The notes: a model not told the origin generated them from the sequence alone. DNA of 64,000 nt from Candidatus Dojkabacteria bacterium (GCA_023229785.1 JALNYV010000001.1:682001-746000), one strand, 5' to 3'; positions 37,049 through 45,857 are shown, counted from the first letter of the stretch. Numbers and translations: made by a program.

Positions 37049-39283
37049 ATGATGAATACAGGTGAAAGTACGTTGAAATTTACTTCAAAGGAAGTAGAAA
37101 TGGCCAATGGTGCCTCATTTGTGCAAAACAAACCAATCTCTCCTAGTTTTGACAGAGTTGACAGTGGGATTGACCATCTCATAGGGACTGAGCATCTTGA
37201 TGTTGAGAAAAATAAAGATGTTATGTCTCTTTCTGAGTGTATGTGGAAAGTAACAGATAGCTTCATTGAGGCAGGAGGTTGGGAGGAAACTAAAAAAGAT
37301 ATACATGAACATGAATCTGCATATTTGCAATGGGGTAATTTCATAGGTGAACTTGCTAGAAGAGCTGAAAATGGAGATGAACAAACCAAAAATATCCTAA
37401 ATGAGATATTATTAAGGGTTTCTGATAGGGTTGCACATAAATGTAATAGTGATAAAGAAAAGGATAGAGAATTTGCACAAAGAGTTTTAAATCCAGAAGG
37501 AAGAATAGTTACTCCCCTATTTATTATTGAAAAAGGAAAGATAGCTTTTGTTAGATTTAAAGAAAAATCTGAAAGATCAAATCCTGAAGGAAAATATAGG
37601 GCAGAAGCAGTATCTTCACCCATTGAGATTCAAAAGGCAGTTGTTGGTTCAGAAGTTGAGCTGTTTCCAAAAGATCCTAAGAAAATTGAGAATAGAAAGG
37701 GAAGGAATCATCAAAGAAAGGTTGCTAAAGCGTGGAAAACTGTTATGTGGACAACAATTGGCCTTGGTGGTGCTATGAGCCTTTCAGCAATAGCTTTATA
37801 CTTGGCAGGTTGTATTGGTGTCCCAGTAGTTGTTCCCCCAGTTGTAGAACCAATTGGAAATGGAACCCCAGTACCAGGGGAGACACCTTTTGCTACTCCT
37901 TCACCAACAGTTGAGATGTCAGGTTTACTTACCATTGCGGAAAAAGCTCGCTTTAAGTCAATTTTAGATAGTATTGGAGCATCTAATCCCGAGCTTAGAG
38001 CGAGGGAGTGTCAAATTGTTCCTGATAGTAATAACTTAGAAGATAAAGATAAAAATTTTGATTATCCAGGTCAAAGTTTGCAATATTTTGTTGTTTATAA
38101 ATTAGACGGAAAATTCCAAGTTAGTGTTTCTCCGATTAATTGGAAAGAATATGTAAATAATGGTGCTTTCATGGTTTGTTTAGATTTTAATCCGGCTTTT
38201 ACTCCCCAGGATCGAATGGGGACGGCTTTAACAAAGTTTCTTAAAGGATTGGATGATGCAAGAATTGATTATGATATTATTATTCCCGAGCCAAATTCAA
38301 ATCCTGACTTTGTGTCTGATCAGTGGAATTATGGAGAAATTTTTAATCTTTCTCTTCTAAATATTTCTCAATTGGAGAGCGGTTACAAGTTGATGGATGA
38401 ATGTGGTGATACCTGCTTTATTGTAGATTCTCAAGGAAAAGTTATTTATACATCAATTCATGAAGCTCAAGAAGCACAAACGGCTGGAAGTGTTTACCCT
38501 ATGCTTAAGTTTTATATTAATTCAAGTACAAGGGATGCAGCTCTGGCTAAAATTAAAGCATCTCAACCTACTCAGGTTGTTACTCAAGGTGCTCCCCTGT
38601 CTCCAGCTGAGGGCGAAAATATATCTGAGAAGAGTCAAACGATTGCAACTCAGATAAGTCAGTATATTTTGCCAGATACGGGGGCCGATCGAAATGCGGG
38701 TCCTAAAATTATTGAAAGTCTATTCTCAGAAATTAATTCTGGTAAACTTGTTACTCTTGCTTCAGTAAGTAATTTAGCGGATACACTTGGTCATCCAATT
38801 ATGTTGGATGCAAATTACGTACCAAATGGAACAGTTGAACTACCTACAGTATGTATGACCAAAGCACAAAATGATTTATGGGAACATGAGAGAATAATGG
38901 CTTATTTCTATACTGAGGATACTATAGTTTTTCAGTATTTAGACGGTCTTCCAACAGAACAAAAAACAGTTCAATTTTCAACTTTTTTTGCAGGATACTA
39001 TAACATTATTCCGAGAACACAAAATAGTGTGTTTAGCCTTATAGGAACTTTCACTCCAGAATCAATTCAAGCAGCTTTTACTCGTCCAGGATGTCAAAAC
39101 CAAGCTTTGACAAAAATCTCTGATTTTGGTTTGATAGCAGTTCCTCAAGGATATACCTGGGAACAACTTATTGCTTACGCCTCTGAACGAGCTCCTTTAG
39201 TTCATAGTACAAACGATTATTACACATTCTTAACTTATTTTGAGAGGGCTTCTAGCGCAGATATTTATCCTATAAATCGTTAA
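37049..39283 (+). CDS. Large single-pass membrane protein of the pilus region, unknown function
   Basis: 744 aa, no family recognised. Residues 1-225 are cytoplasmic in character. A basic stretch (KKIENRKGRNHQRKVAKAWK) precedes one membrane helix at about 232-256. Then a Pro/Thr/Val-rich linker (to about 290) leads to a large extracytoplasmic part with a few Cys pairs (for example DECGDTCF). This layout suits a protein linking inside and outside. It starts a new transcript after the pilin/receiver operon and is followed by two other secreted proteins. Confidence 0.72.
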   Translation: MMNTGESTLKFTSKEVEMANGASFVQNKPISPSFDRVDSGIDHLIGTEHLDVEKNKDVMSLSECMWKVTDSFIEAGGWEETKKDIHEHESAYLQWGNFIGELARRAENGDEQTKNILNEILLRVSDRVAHKCNSDKEKDREFAQRVLNPEGRIVTPLFIIEKGKIAFVRFKEKSERSNPEGKYRAEAVSSPIEIQKAVVGSEVELFPKDPKKIENRKGRNHQRKVAKAWKTVMWTTIGLGGAMSLSAIALYLAGCIGVPVVVPPVVEPIGNGTPVPGETPFATPSPTVEMSGLLTIAEKARFKSILDSIGASNPELRARECQIVPDSNNLEDKDKNFDYPGQSLQYFVVYKLDGKFQVSVSPINWKEYVNNGAFMVCLDFNPAFTPQDRMGTALTKFLKGLDDARIDYDIIIPEPNSNPDFVSDQWNYGEIFNLSLLNISQLESGYKLMDECGDTCFIVDSQGKVIYTSIHEAQEAQTAGSVYPMLKFYINSSTRDAALAKIKASQPTQVVTQGAPLSPAEGENISEKSQTIATQISQYILPDTGADRNAGPKIIESLFSEINSGKLVTLASVSNLADTLGHPIMLDANYVPNGTVELPTVCMTKAQNDLWEHERIMAYFYTEDTIVFQYLDGLPTEQKTVQFSTFFAGYYNIIPRTQNSVFSLIGTFTPESIQAAFTRPGCQNQALTKISDFGLIAVPQGYTWEQLIAYASERAPLVHSTNDYYTFLTYFERASSADIYPINR

Positions 39284-39316
39284 TTATCACTATTGATTTT
39301 AGATAGCACAAGAATG

Positions 39317-39322
39317 TATTAT
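39317..39322 (+). promoter_or_regulatory. -10-like element before the 237-aa gene
   Basis: TATTAT ends 5 nt before the ATG at 39328. Confidence 0.4.
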
Positions 39323-39327
39323 GAAAT

Positions 39328-40041
39328 ATGAAGAAGAAATTAACAATTGTTGCACTTGTTTTTATTTTAGTAGCTTCATTGGGGGTAGTGGCATATGTTT
39401 TTAGGGGTAGTCTTATTTCAAGGTTTAATGGCTTAATAAAAAAAGAAATTGATGTGACAAATATGCAAGCATTCCCGGTTGGTGAAAGTATAGTTACAAA
39501 AAGTTCAGATATTGTTGATTCTGAATATCTTCCTTTACAAGGGACTATTGCTGAATATGGAGTGACTGACTCTGGGGTAAGTTTTATGAGGGTTATGTAT
39601 ATTATTGAAGGCAAAGAACATTTTGTAAATATTTTAATGAATATCCCTGAAACCGAAATTCCAGCAGATTTAAATGTAAATGGAACGGCATCTGACTATG
39701 TAAAAAGCCAATTTAGGAAGAGATATGTTGATTCTGTTAAAATAGTTTTGCTTAGTAGCCCAGACTCTCTTAAGGGTCATGCTATATATATGAAAGTAGA
39801 TGAATTTAAGAGTATATACAAAATCGGAGCTTTACTTTATATCCCATTGTTAAAAACTTATCCGAATTCCTCTCTAATGAAAGATGATTTTTGTAAGAAT
39901 CATGGATATATTGTTTGTGGAGTTGCAATTCTTGCTAATCGATACAGCGGCGATATGTCAAAATTTTGGGAAGATCACTCAGATGATTATTCTGGTATTC
40001 TGATTCCATATGAGTTTAATTTTAATATAAAGAGTAATTAA
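39328..40041 (+). CDS. Secreted or membrane-anchored protein, unknown function
   Basis: 237 aa. N-terminal signal/anchor: MKKKLTIVALVFILVASLGV. The rest is polar, with two Cys near the end (DDFCKNHGYIVCGV). No family recognised. It is 5 nt upstream of the 876-aa Cys-rich gene, so the two are likely made together. Confidence 0.7.
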   Translation: MKKKLTIVALVFILVASLGVVAYVFRGSLISRFNGLIKKEIDVTNMQAFPVGESIVTKSSDIVDSEYLPLQGTIAEYGVTDSGVSFMRVMYIIEGKEHFVNILMNIPETEIPADLNVNGTASDYVKSQFRKRYVDSVKIVLLSSPDSLKGHAIYMKVDEFKSIYKIGALLYIPLLKTYPNSSLMKDDFCKNHGYIVCGVAILANRYSGDMSKFWEDHSDDYSGILIPYEFNFNIKSN

Positions 40042-40046
40042 TAAAT

Positions 40047-42677
40047 ATGTTTGTTAATTCAATTAAAAAAACAAGTTTTATTCTTTTTGGAATCTTTCTT
40101 GTGTTGTTTATTTATTTTAATGTAAATTATACTTATGCGGCAGATAGATGTAATGTAAACGGACAACAATACGCATGTTCAACGTATGCAGAAAATGACC
40201 AAGCTTGTGGAAACCCTCAAAATGGTGGTTGCCCTAACGCGCATTATACTACTTTTTGTGGCTGGGAATGTAGTGACGATTGTTCGGTAGGATACGTCAC
40301 TGGAAATTGTTATTTTCAGAGTGGAACTAATGAGCACTGTTGGTGTGTTGGTGGTGATGTTATGGTTAGAAATGGGTGTCGCTATTGGGGAAGGGAGTGT
40401 ACTCTAATATCAAGAAATCCTTTGACTTATACTTGCACAGCATACTATTGGCATTATTATGACTGTGAAGTTTGGGATGATTGTGCTAGTGAAGACTGTG
40501 ATTCTGGATATTGGGAAGCATGTGTAGAGGAACATTGGGATGCCTATGGTTTGTGTGAAGGAACTGTAGTTCCTCCATCATGCTCCTGCTCTCCTTCCTC
40601 CTGTTCCCCTTCTTGTCCTCCAGGTCAGACTGATCATGATACTGGATATGGTGTAGCTGGTTCTGATTCTTGTTCATATAACACTGGAAGTTGTAATGGT
40701 GATGGGAGTTGTGAGACTGATACAGATTCAACCACCTGTTGGTACACTGGCGGTCCTCCTGTTCCTTGTACAAACTGTACAACAGTTACTTCAATGGATG
40801 GAACAGCAACTCCTTTAGGTTGTACAATAGCAAGTGGAAATATCGCAGGAAAAGAAACAAATAACCTACTCCAAATATATACTTCATTTTCTGATACAAA
40901 TGGAATAGCTGATATAAAAGCAGTACAATCATGGCTTTCTAAAACATCAGCTCCTGTTATTTCTAAAATATATGATACTGGTGCTCCAAAGCTTTTGTCT
41001 AATGATTCCTTTGGAATATTAGTTAAAGAAGTAGGAGGTGTTTGGACTGATTTGTATGTCCCTGGAGTAGACGATAATTCAAGTACAATTGTTTGGAGAA
41101 AAGCTGGAACAGTTGGGACAGGTCAAAGGGCATGGATGAGAGGGACTGGAGACCAATATATAATTGGAATAAGTGATGTGTATGTAACAGAAGTTGGTTC
41201 AAATGTTGAACTTTCATATAAGATACAGTTTTTTAATGAAACATCAGGGCTTGAATTGTACGAAAAAGCAATAGATGGAACATATAATCTATTTATTGCA
41301 GCAAATGATACAAATGGATTTTTGCCTTCAGGTGGAACAACCATTGCTGTTCCAACTGCATGGACTGATTCAACAAAAGATGTAATTATAGACTTAACTG
41401 ACCCAGTTGCTGATACACTTACATATTCTGTTCTAACTGCAACAACATTTTCTCTCTCTTGGAGGTTTACTGATTCAAATTCTTCAATTATTAGAAGTAT
41501 AGGAGATGCATCAATTGCAACTGCAGGAAAGGTAAATGGCACAATTGACGATACAACAAGTGGTGTTACAAACTATGTCCTTGGAAGCGGTGCAACAGGC
41601 GTTAACCTATATTCTGGTTCCCCTCACCTTTGGAGTGTAAATAACCTGGGAAATAGGGCCGATACTATAGATTTAAAGAGTAATGAGGGTGGAAGTCTAA
41701 ACTTTGAAGCATATGGCTTTGATGCCTCGTGTAACAGCACACATGCCACATTAAACGTGGGTTTAGGTGAAACTTGGGTTGCAACTAAGGGTGGGCTTGT
41801 AAACACAGGAAGTGGCTCTACAATAATCATTCCTAATTTAACAGGGCATACTACTTTTTCAGCAGATTCCTATTGGAATTCACCGTTTGGATTTCTAAAA
41901 GATGAGGCAGATTTCTCGAGCATTCTACTTTCAGGTAGTACATCAACCCTTTCTACCCTACTACATTCTTCAGTAACCCATTCAGTTTCCATTACTCAAA
42001 GTAGTGATGGAAATAACCGAACAAATTATTGGTATGGAGAGCTTTTAAAGAGGGTAAAGGAGAAAATAGCACTATCCCCTGCTACATTTATTGAAATGTC
42101 TTCAAGTGGAAACAAAACTGTAAGTGGTAATGCATCAGATATTGTTGGTAGTGGAAAACAGTGTGCAAGCAATAAAAACTGTGTATTAGAAATAAGTGGG
42201 AATTTGAGTGTACTAAGTGGGTTCAATTGTGATGTTAGAGTAGCATTCTTAGTTGGTGGTACAACAACAATTAATCCTGATATTACAGCTTCTGCTCCAA
42301 ACTATGGTTGTTTGTTTATCTCTAAAGGAGATGTAACAATTGCTGCTGGAACATATAAATCATCAAGCAGTGCATATCCAAAATATGACATTATTGAAGG
42401 ATATATTTTAACTGATGGAATAATAAATATACCGCTAACTGATTCTTCTCAAGAAATTAGGGATGGATTGAAAGTAAACGGTAGTTTAGTTGCATTTGGA
42501 ACAGATGCCTCAACAGGTAGGTCTATTAATATGTTGAGATCCCTAAAACTTCTATTTAATAACTCATATCCAGCTTTAGCAGTACATTTTGATAATAGAT
42601 ATGTTGAATTTGCACCAATATTCTTTGGTGGTCAAAAAGAAGGGTTTGAAAGAGAAGTTGGGTTTAAAGCTTTTTAG
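40047..42677 (+). CDS. Large secreted Cys-rich surface protein of the pilus region
   Basis: 876 aa. Signal peptide (SFILFGIFLVLFIYFNVNYTYA) followed by a region of about 220 residues with dozens of Cys, rich in Trp, Tyr, Gly and Ser, including a CSCSPSSCSPSCPPG stretch. The middle part is Thr/Ser/Gly-rich and beta-like, with phrases such as DLTDPVADTLTYSV that resemble Ig-like repeats. The C-terminal 200 residues (CLFISKGDVTIAAGTYKSSS, REVGFKAF at the end) look like a separate beta domain. Possible adhesin or pilus-tip protein; the function is inferred from position only. Confidence 0.7.
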   Translation: MFVNSIKKTSFILFGIFLVLFIYFNVNYTYAADRCNVNGQQYACSTYAENDQACGNPQNGGCPNAHYTTFCGWECSDDCSVGYVTGNCYFQSGTNEHCWCVGGDVMVRNGCRYWGRECTLISRNPLTYTCTAYYWHYYDCEVWDDCASEDCDSGYWEACVEEHWDAYGLCEGTVVPPSCSCSPSSCSPSCPPGQTDHDTGYGVAGSDSCSYNTGSCNGDGSCETDTDSTTCWYTGGPPVPCTNCTTVTSMDGTATPLGCTIASGNIAGKETNNLLQIYTSFSDTNGIADIKAVQSWLSKTSAPVISKIYDTGAPKLLSNDSFGILVKEVGGVWTDLYVPGVDDNSSTIVWRKAGTVGTGQRAWMRGTGDQYIIGISDVYVTEVGSNVELSYKIQFFNETSGLELYEKAIDGTYNLFIAANDTNGFLPSGGTTIAVPTAWTDSTKDVIIDLTDPVADTLTYSVLTATTFSLSWRFTDSNSSIIRSIGDASIATAGKVNGTIDDTTSGVTNYVLGSGATGVNLYSGSPHLWSVNNLGNRADTIDLKSNEGGSLNFEAYGFDASCNSTHATLNVGLGETWVATKGGLVNTGSGSTIIIPNLTGHTTFSADSYWNSPFGFLKDEADFSSILLSGSTSTLSTLLHSSVTHSVSITQSSDGNNRTNYWYGELLKRVKEKIALSPATFIEMSSSGNKTVSGNASDIVGSGKQCASNKNCVLEISGNLSVLSGFNCDVRVAFLVGGTTTINPDITASAPNYGCLFISKGDVTIAAGTYKSSSSAYPKYDIIEGYILTDGIINIPLTDSSQEIRDGLKVNGSLVAFGTDASTGRSINMLRSLKLLFNNSYPALAVHFDNRYVEFAPIFFGGQKEGFEREVGFKAF

Positions 42678-42703
42678 CCTAAACATAAAAGATTTCCATG
42701 TGG

Positions 42704-42709
42704 TATAAT
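42704..42709 (+). promoter_or_regulatory. Extended -10 for the S41-like gene and its short leader ORF
   Basis: TGGTATAAT; the hexamer ends 9 nt before an ATG at 42719 that opens a 7-codon ORF (42719-42742). That ORF ends in TGA within ATGA at the start of the peptidase gene (42739). Confidence 0.5.
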
Positions 42710-42738
42710 TTTCTCGTTATGATGAGTTTATTATTAAC

Positions 42739-43881
42739 ATGATTTCTATTAATGAGCAACAATTGAATGAAGATTTAGCTATATTTGTTCTACAATTAAT
42801 TAAATATCATCCTAATCCATACAAATATATTTCAAAAGATTCATTTGATGCTGAAATTTCAAAGATTAGAAAAGGTAATGAAAAAGAATCAATTAAAGAT
42901 TATGGAATCTCTTTAATGAAATTACTTAGTAAACTAAAAGATGGGCATACTGAATTATGTCCTTCTGATGATGTTTTAGGTACTCTAAACTATCCCATAA
43001 AACTCAGATATTTTATTGACGGATATTATTTAACGAATGTTAGTGAGAAATATGTAAAACTATTAGGAGGTAAGCTAACAAAGATAGACAACAGGAATAT
43101 TGAAGAGATTGAGAGGATTTTGAAAGATTTGATTTCAATTGAGAATAAAACCTCCATTAAGTATTACTTTCCAAAATACTTATACGAACCAGTGATTCTG
43201 AACTATTTTGGAATTACTCAAGAAGATTCAACTACATTCACTTTTGAGAAAGATGCAAGGGAAGAATCTGTCGTAATTACACCAATTAGTTATAATGAGC
43301 AACTTGTCGGAATAACTGATGGACTGAAGAATATTGAGGAAACATTAGCTGAAAAGAGTCTATATTGGGGAAAGAAAATAGGAGAAATCAATTCATACTA
43401 TTTTCAATACAATTCATGTGAGATTCTTAAGGACTATCCAATTTCAAAAGTAATTGAAGAAATAAAGGAAAGTAAGTGTATCAGAGTAATTGTAGATTTA
43501 CGAAATAATACTGGAGGAGATTCAGATGTTTTGGAACCTTTAATTGATTTCTTAAATTTAGAATGTGAGAAAATTAAAACTGTTGTTTTAACAGGATCTA
43601 AAACATATTCTTCAGCAATTATAAACCTAGTATTTCTTTCAAGAATAAAAAATAGTATTTCAATCGGAGAAATCCCTCATGCTAATCCAACACATTTTGG
43701 AACAACAACAAAGTTTGAACTCCCAAATTCAAAATTATCAATTCAAGTTTCAACTGATTTCTTAAGATATAGAGGTTATAAATTAGGAGAAGTCTTCACT
43801 CCCACTTATGAAGTTAACACGACAATAGGAGATTATGAAAAAGGTGTTGATACTCAAATGAAATTTTTAAAAAATTTGTAA
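42739..43881 (+). CDS. S41-like peptidase, no signal peptide
   Basis: 380 aa. S41/tricorn-type motifs: SKLKDGHTELC (conserved D-G-H-T), VIVDLRNNTGGDSDVLEPL (the LRxNxGG motif) and VLTGSKTYSSAIINL (the nucleophile Ser region). No signal peptide or PDZ domain is obvious, so it is probably cytoplasmic. The C-terminal processing peptidases keep a Lys; here a tricorn-like triad with the His is more likely. It converges with the RiPP-like peptide gene; its base composition is native. A role in peptide processing is an open possibility. Confidence 0.78.
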   Translation: MISINEQQLNEDLAIFVLQLIKYHPNPYKYISKDSFDAEISKIRKGNEKESIKDYGISLMKLLSKLKDGHTELCPSDDVLGTLNYPIKLRYFIDGYYLTNVSEKYVKLLGGKLTKIDNRNIEEIERILKDLISIENKTSIKYYFPKYLYEPVILNYFGITQEDSTTFTFEKDAREESVVITPISYNEQLVGITDGLKNIEETLAEKSLYWGKKIGEINSYYFQYNSCEILKDYPISKVIEEIKESKCIRVIVDLRNNTGGDSDVLEPLIDFLNLECEKIKTVVLTGSKTYSSAIINLVFLSRIKNSISIGEIPHANPTHFGTTTKFELPNSKLSIQVSTDFLRYRGYKLGEVFTPTYEVNTTIGDYEKGVDTQMKFLKNL

Positions 43882-43899
43882 TCCATCTCAGAATTACTG

Positions 43900-43945
43900 C
43901 CCGAGATCGTTGTTTTTTTGTTGTTGCCAACGATCTCGGGTTTTT
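43900..43945 (+). terminator. Strong terminator between the S41-like gene and the peptide gene
   Basis: CCCGAGATCGTTG (43900-43912) and CAACGATCTCGGG (43928-43940) form a perfect 13-bp stem around a T-rich loop, followed by TTTTT on the plus strand. It ends the plus transcript; the same stem stands after the minus-strand peptide gene, without a U-run on that side. Confidence 0.88.
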
Positions 43946-43972
43946 GTGATCACAAAAGCGAATCAGGCTCTT

Positions 43973-44071
43973 TTACTTGCTTCCGCGGCATGAGCACTGT
44001 TTATCGGTTTTGCAACCATGGGCGTTGGTCGTGACAATCACGGTCTTGACCACACCAAAGCAGGTCTTCAT
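43973..44071 (-). CDS. 32-aa Cys-containing peptide, candidate RiPP precursor
   Basis: Too short for ordinary gene calling. ATG at 44071 follows AAAGGAGG with a 5-nt spacer, the best Shine-Dalgarno in the window. The peptide starts MKTCFGVVKTVIVTTNAHG and ends CKTDKQCSCRGSK; Cys at 4, 20, 26 and 28; net positive. It lies 60 nt downstream of the radical SAM/SPASM gene on the same strand and ends ahead of a 13-bp stem. Bases 43981-44040 contain 31 G/C of 60, unlike native genes. The layout (rSAM/SPASM enzyme plus tiny Cys peptide) fits a ribosomally made, post-translationally modified peptide. A precursor after the enzyme gene is less usual. No family recognised. Confidence 0.7.
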   Translation of the reverse strand: MKTCFGVVKTVIVTTNAHGCKTDKQCSCRGSK

Positions 44072-44131
44072 TTGTGCCTCCTTTCTTTAGAATAGTTAAT
44101 TATAGGTTTGTTACAACCTGAAGTCAAAATT

Positions 44132-45430
44132 TCATTGTCCTAAAGCAGCTTCTTTTAATGTGTTCCAGAGCACACCTTGCATAATTTCACAGTAGTTTTG
44201 GGGCTGTCTATTTCCGCTAATTAAGCGAGTGTGATGGCATCCCCCAGCGCAGGTGAATTTTGCAAAGCAATTTGTACACTCTGAAAAATTGTATAGATTG
44301 AGAAGCTTTAGATAAGCTAGTCTTACTTCATTAACAGATACTCCTGCTTGGGTAACTTCGCCGATAAAGAAAATATCAGCAAGTGAATCGTCACTTCGAG
44401 TTACTCTCGTACAGCAGGAAATCTGACCATCAGGCATTATTGCAAACGATTCTCCGTCGGCATTGCAATATCTTGCACTTGCATTATCAAGGTAATCCGA
44501 AGGCATTGAGAATATTACACCGAGCTCTTTTGCTCTTCTCTTTGTCTCTATATAGCACTTGATAAACCGAGGAGCATCTATATCGGGAACACCGTTTTCG
44601 CCTCTGCCTGTTAGAGAGAAAGGTGCAACGCTTATTTCTTTACATCCGATTGAGGCACAAAGCTCCAGGAAGTCGAGCATATCATCTTGATTGATTCCTG
44701 TGATTGTTGACCTCATTGCAAAGTAGACGTTATGTCTTACTAGTGCTTTTGCGCCGTTTATAGCTTCAGTGAACGAACCCGTTCCATCAGCTTTTGGCCG
44801 CAATTGATTTTGCACTTTTTCCATACCGTCTATTGAAAGTACTACGGAGAAGTTATGTTTAGCTAGAAACATTGCTTTTTCGTCATCTATTAATGTCCCG
44901 TTTGTTACGAGTGTGAATTTAATATTCCACCCATTGGGCAAGATGCTCAAAGCATAGTTCACAGCCTTTACCATAACATCCCATCTTACGGTCGTTTCAC
45001 CAGTTCCGTGAAAACTTAGTTCTACTTCCTTGTCCTTTCTTTTTCTTGCATATTCGTACATCTGTTGAATTGAGATTTCTATTATCTGCCAAGGTAAATC
45101 GGTAAAAACGTTACACGTGAGAGCATAGCAGTATATACAGCGAAGATTGCATGCTGATGTAACTGACATTGTTAACTCACGAGGTGCGTAACTTCCGATT
45201 TCAGATTTCCTTGGTAATTCGACTTCTTGAAAGAATCCTCTTTCCGCAAGAAAGGCATGAAACTCATGATCAGGGGGCATTCCTGCCTTGATAAACTGAT
45301 CGATAAGCTCAAGTCCTTCTAGATTTACGGAAAAGAATTTTCCAAGAAGAGGTGAATAAATAACGCCCAATTCTGCGTCACGAACAAGAAACATGTTTGG
45401 ATATAACATCTGCCAACTTATGGTATTCAT
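44132..45430 (-). CDS. Radical SAM/SPASM peptide-modifying enzyme
   Basis: 432 aa. Radical SAM cluster C94-x3-C98-x2-C101 (SACNLRCIYCYA) binds the SAM-reactive 4Fe-4S centre; VELSFHGTGETTVRWD and LSIDGMEK follow the family plan. The C terminus has a full SPASM set: C-x12-G-x4-C (YCNADGESFAIMPDGQISCC), then C385-x2-C388-x5-C394-x3-C398 (CTNCFAKFTCAGGC) and C414, able to hold two auxiliary clusters. Residues 1-75 (GVIYSPLLGKFFSVNLEG...FLAERGFF) resemble a PqqD-like peptide-binding domain. Such enzymes crosslink or epimerise peptides. Shine-Dalgarno AAAAGGAG, 7 nt before ATG. Base composition is higher in GC (27 of 60 in 44641-44700) than in neighbours, suggesting transfer. Confidence 0.9.
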   Translation of the reverse strand: MNTISWQMLYPNMFLVRDAELGVIYSPLLGKFFSVNLEGLELIDQFIKAGMPPDHEFHAFLAERGFFQEVELPRKSEIGSYAPRELTMSVTSACNLRCIYCYALTCNVFTDLPWQIIEISIQQMYEYARKRKDKEVELSFHGTGETTVRWDVMVKAVNYALSILPNGWNIKFTLVTNGTLIDDEKAMFLAKHNFSVVLSIDGMEKVQNQLRPKADGTGSFTEAINGAKALVRHNVYFAMRSTITGINQDDMLDFLELCASIGCKEISVAPFSLTGRGENGVPDIDAPRFIKCYIETKRRAKELGVIFSMPSDYLDNASARYCNADGESFAIMPDGQISCCTRVTRSDDSLADIFFIGEVTQAGVSVNEVRLAYLKLLNLYNFSECTNCFAKFTCAGGCHHTRLISGNRQPQNYCEIMQGVLWNTLKEAALGQ

Positions 45431-45485
45431 TTCTCAGTCTCCTTTTCTGAGGGATAGATTTTGAAAGAGCCATTATGACACAATC

Positions 45486-45491
45486 ATTATA
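45486..45491 (-). promoter_or_regulatory. -10 element for the radical SAM/peptide operon
   Basis: TATAAT on minus, about 55 nt before the ATG at 45430. It leaves a leader of roughly 48 nt with a Shine-Dalgarno, unlike the leaderless native genes. Confidence 0.5.
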
Positions 45492-45536
45492 TTACTTTGT
45501 AATTAAGTATACTATAGGGTGTTGTTTTAAGTATGG

Positions 45537-45542
45537 TATACT
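45537..45542 (+). promoter_or_regulatory. Extended -10 for the 102-aa gene
   Basis: TGGTATACT, with the hexamer ending 6 nt before the ATG at 45549. Confidence 0.55.
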
Positions 45543-45548
45543 CTAAAT

Positions 45549-45857
45549 ATGAAAGATATATATCTTACAAAAGATATCGCTGTAAAAGTAAATATATATA
45601 TAGCAGATGGTTTTTTAGCAGAAGATGTAGCTGTTATTGAACTTGGAACTAGAGAAGGAGATAAAAGAAAACGGAAATATAGTGAAGAGGAATTTAAAAA
45701 AGAAATAAAGGATGGAAATGTCGTAGTTGCAATGATAAGAGAAGATCCGATTGGATATGCTGTTGTCCAAGATGGGAAAATTATGGATTATTATATTGAG
45801 TGGATATTTGAAGATTCAGGATTAAAAGAGATTTTGTTAAAAGAAGCTATAAAATAG
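45549..45857 (+). CDS. Small protein, possibly a shortened GNAT-like domain
   Basis: 102 aa. The segment NVVVAMIREDPIGYAVVQDGKIMDYYIEWIFEDSG resembles the central strands of GNAT acetyltransferases, but the acetyl-CoA loop (R/Q-x2-G-x-G/A) is absent. It may be a truncated or regulatory relative, or another fold. It is monocistronic, ahead of pilM by 73 nt. Confidence 0.5.
   Translation: MKDIYLTKDIAVKVNIYIADGFLAEDVAVIELGTREGDKRKRKYSEEEFKKEIKDGNVVVAMIREDPIGYAVVQDGKIMDYYIEWIFEDSGLKEILLKEAIK

Noticed and set aside
40486..41542. Minus-strand ORFs opposite the Cys-rich protein
   Set aside because: His/Gln/Leu-rich shadow sequences with no promoter or ribosome site.
45345..45455. 31-codon ORF on minus overlapping the start of the radical SAM gene as an alternative RiPP precursor
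   Set aside because: It lies out of frame over the Shine-Dalgarno and first codons of the enzyme, has no ribosome site of its own and only one Cys near its end.
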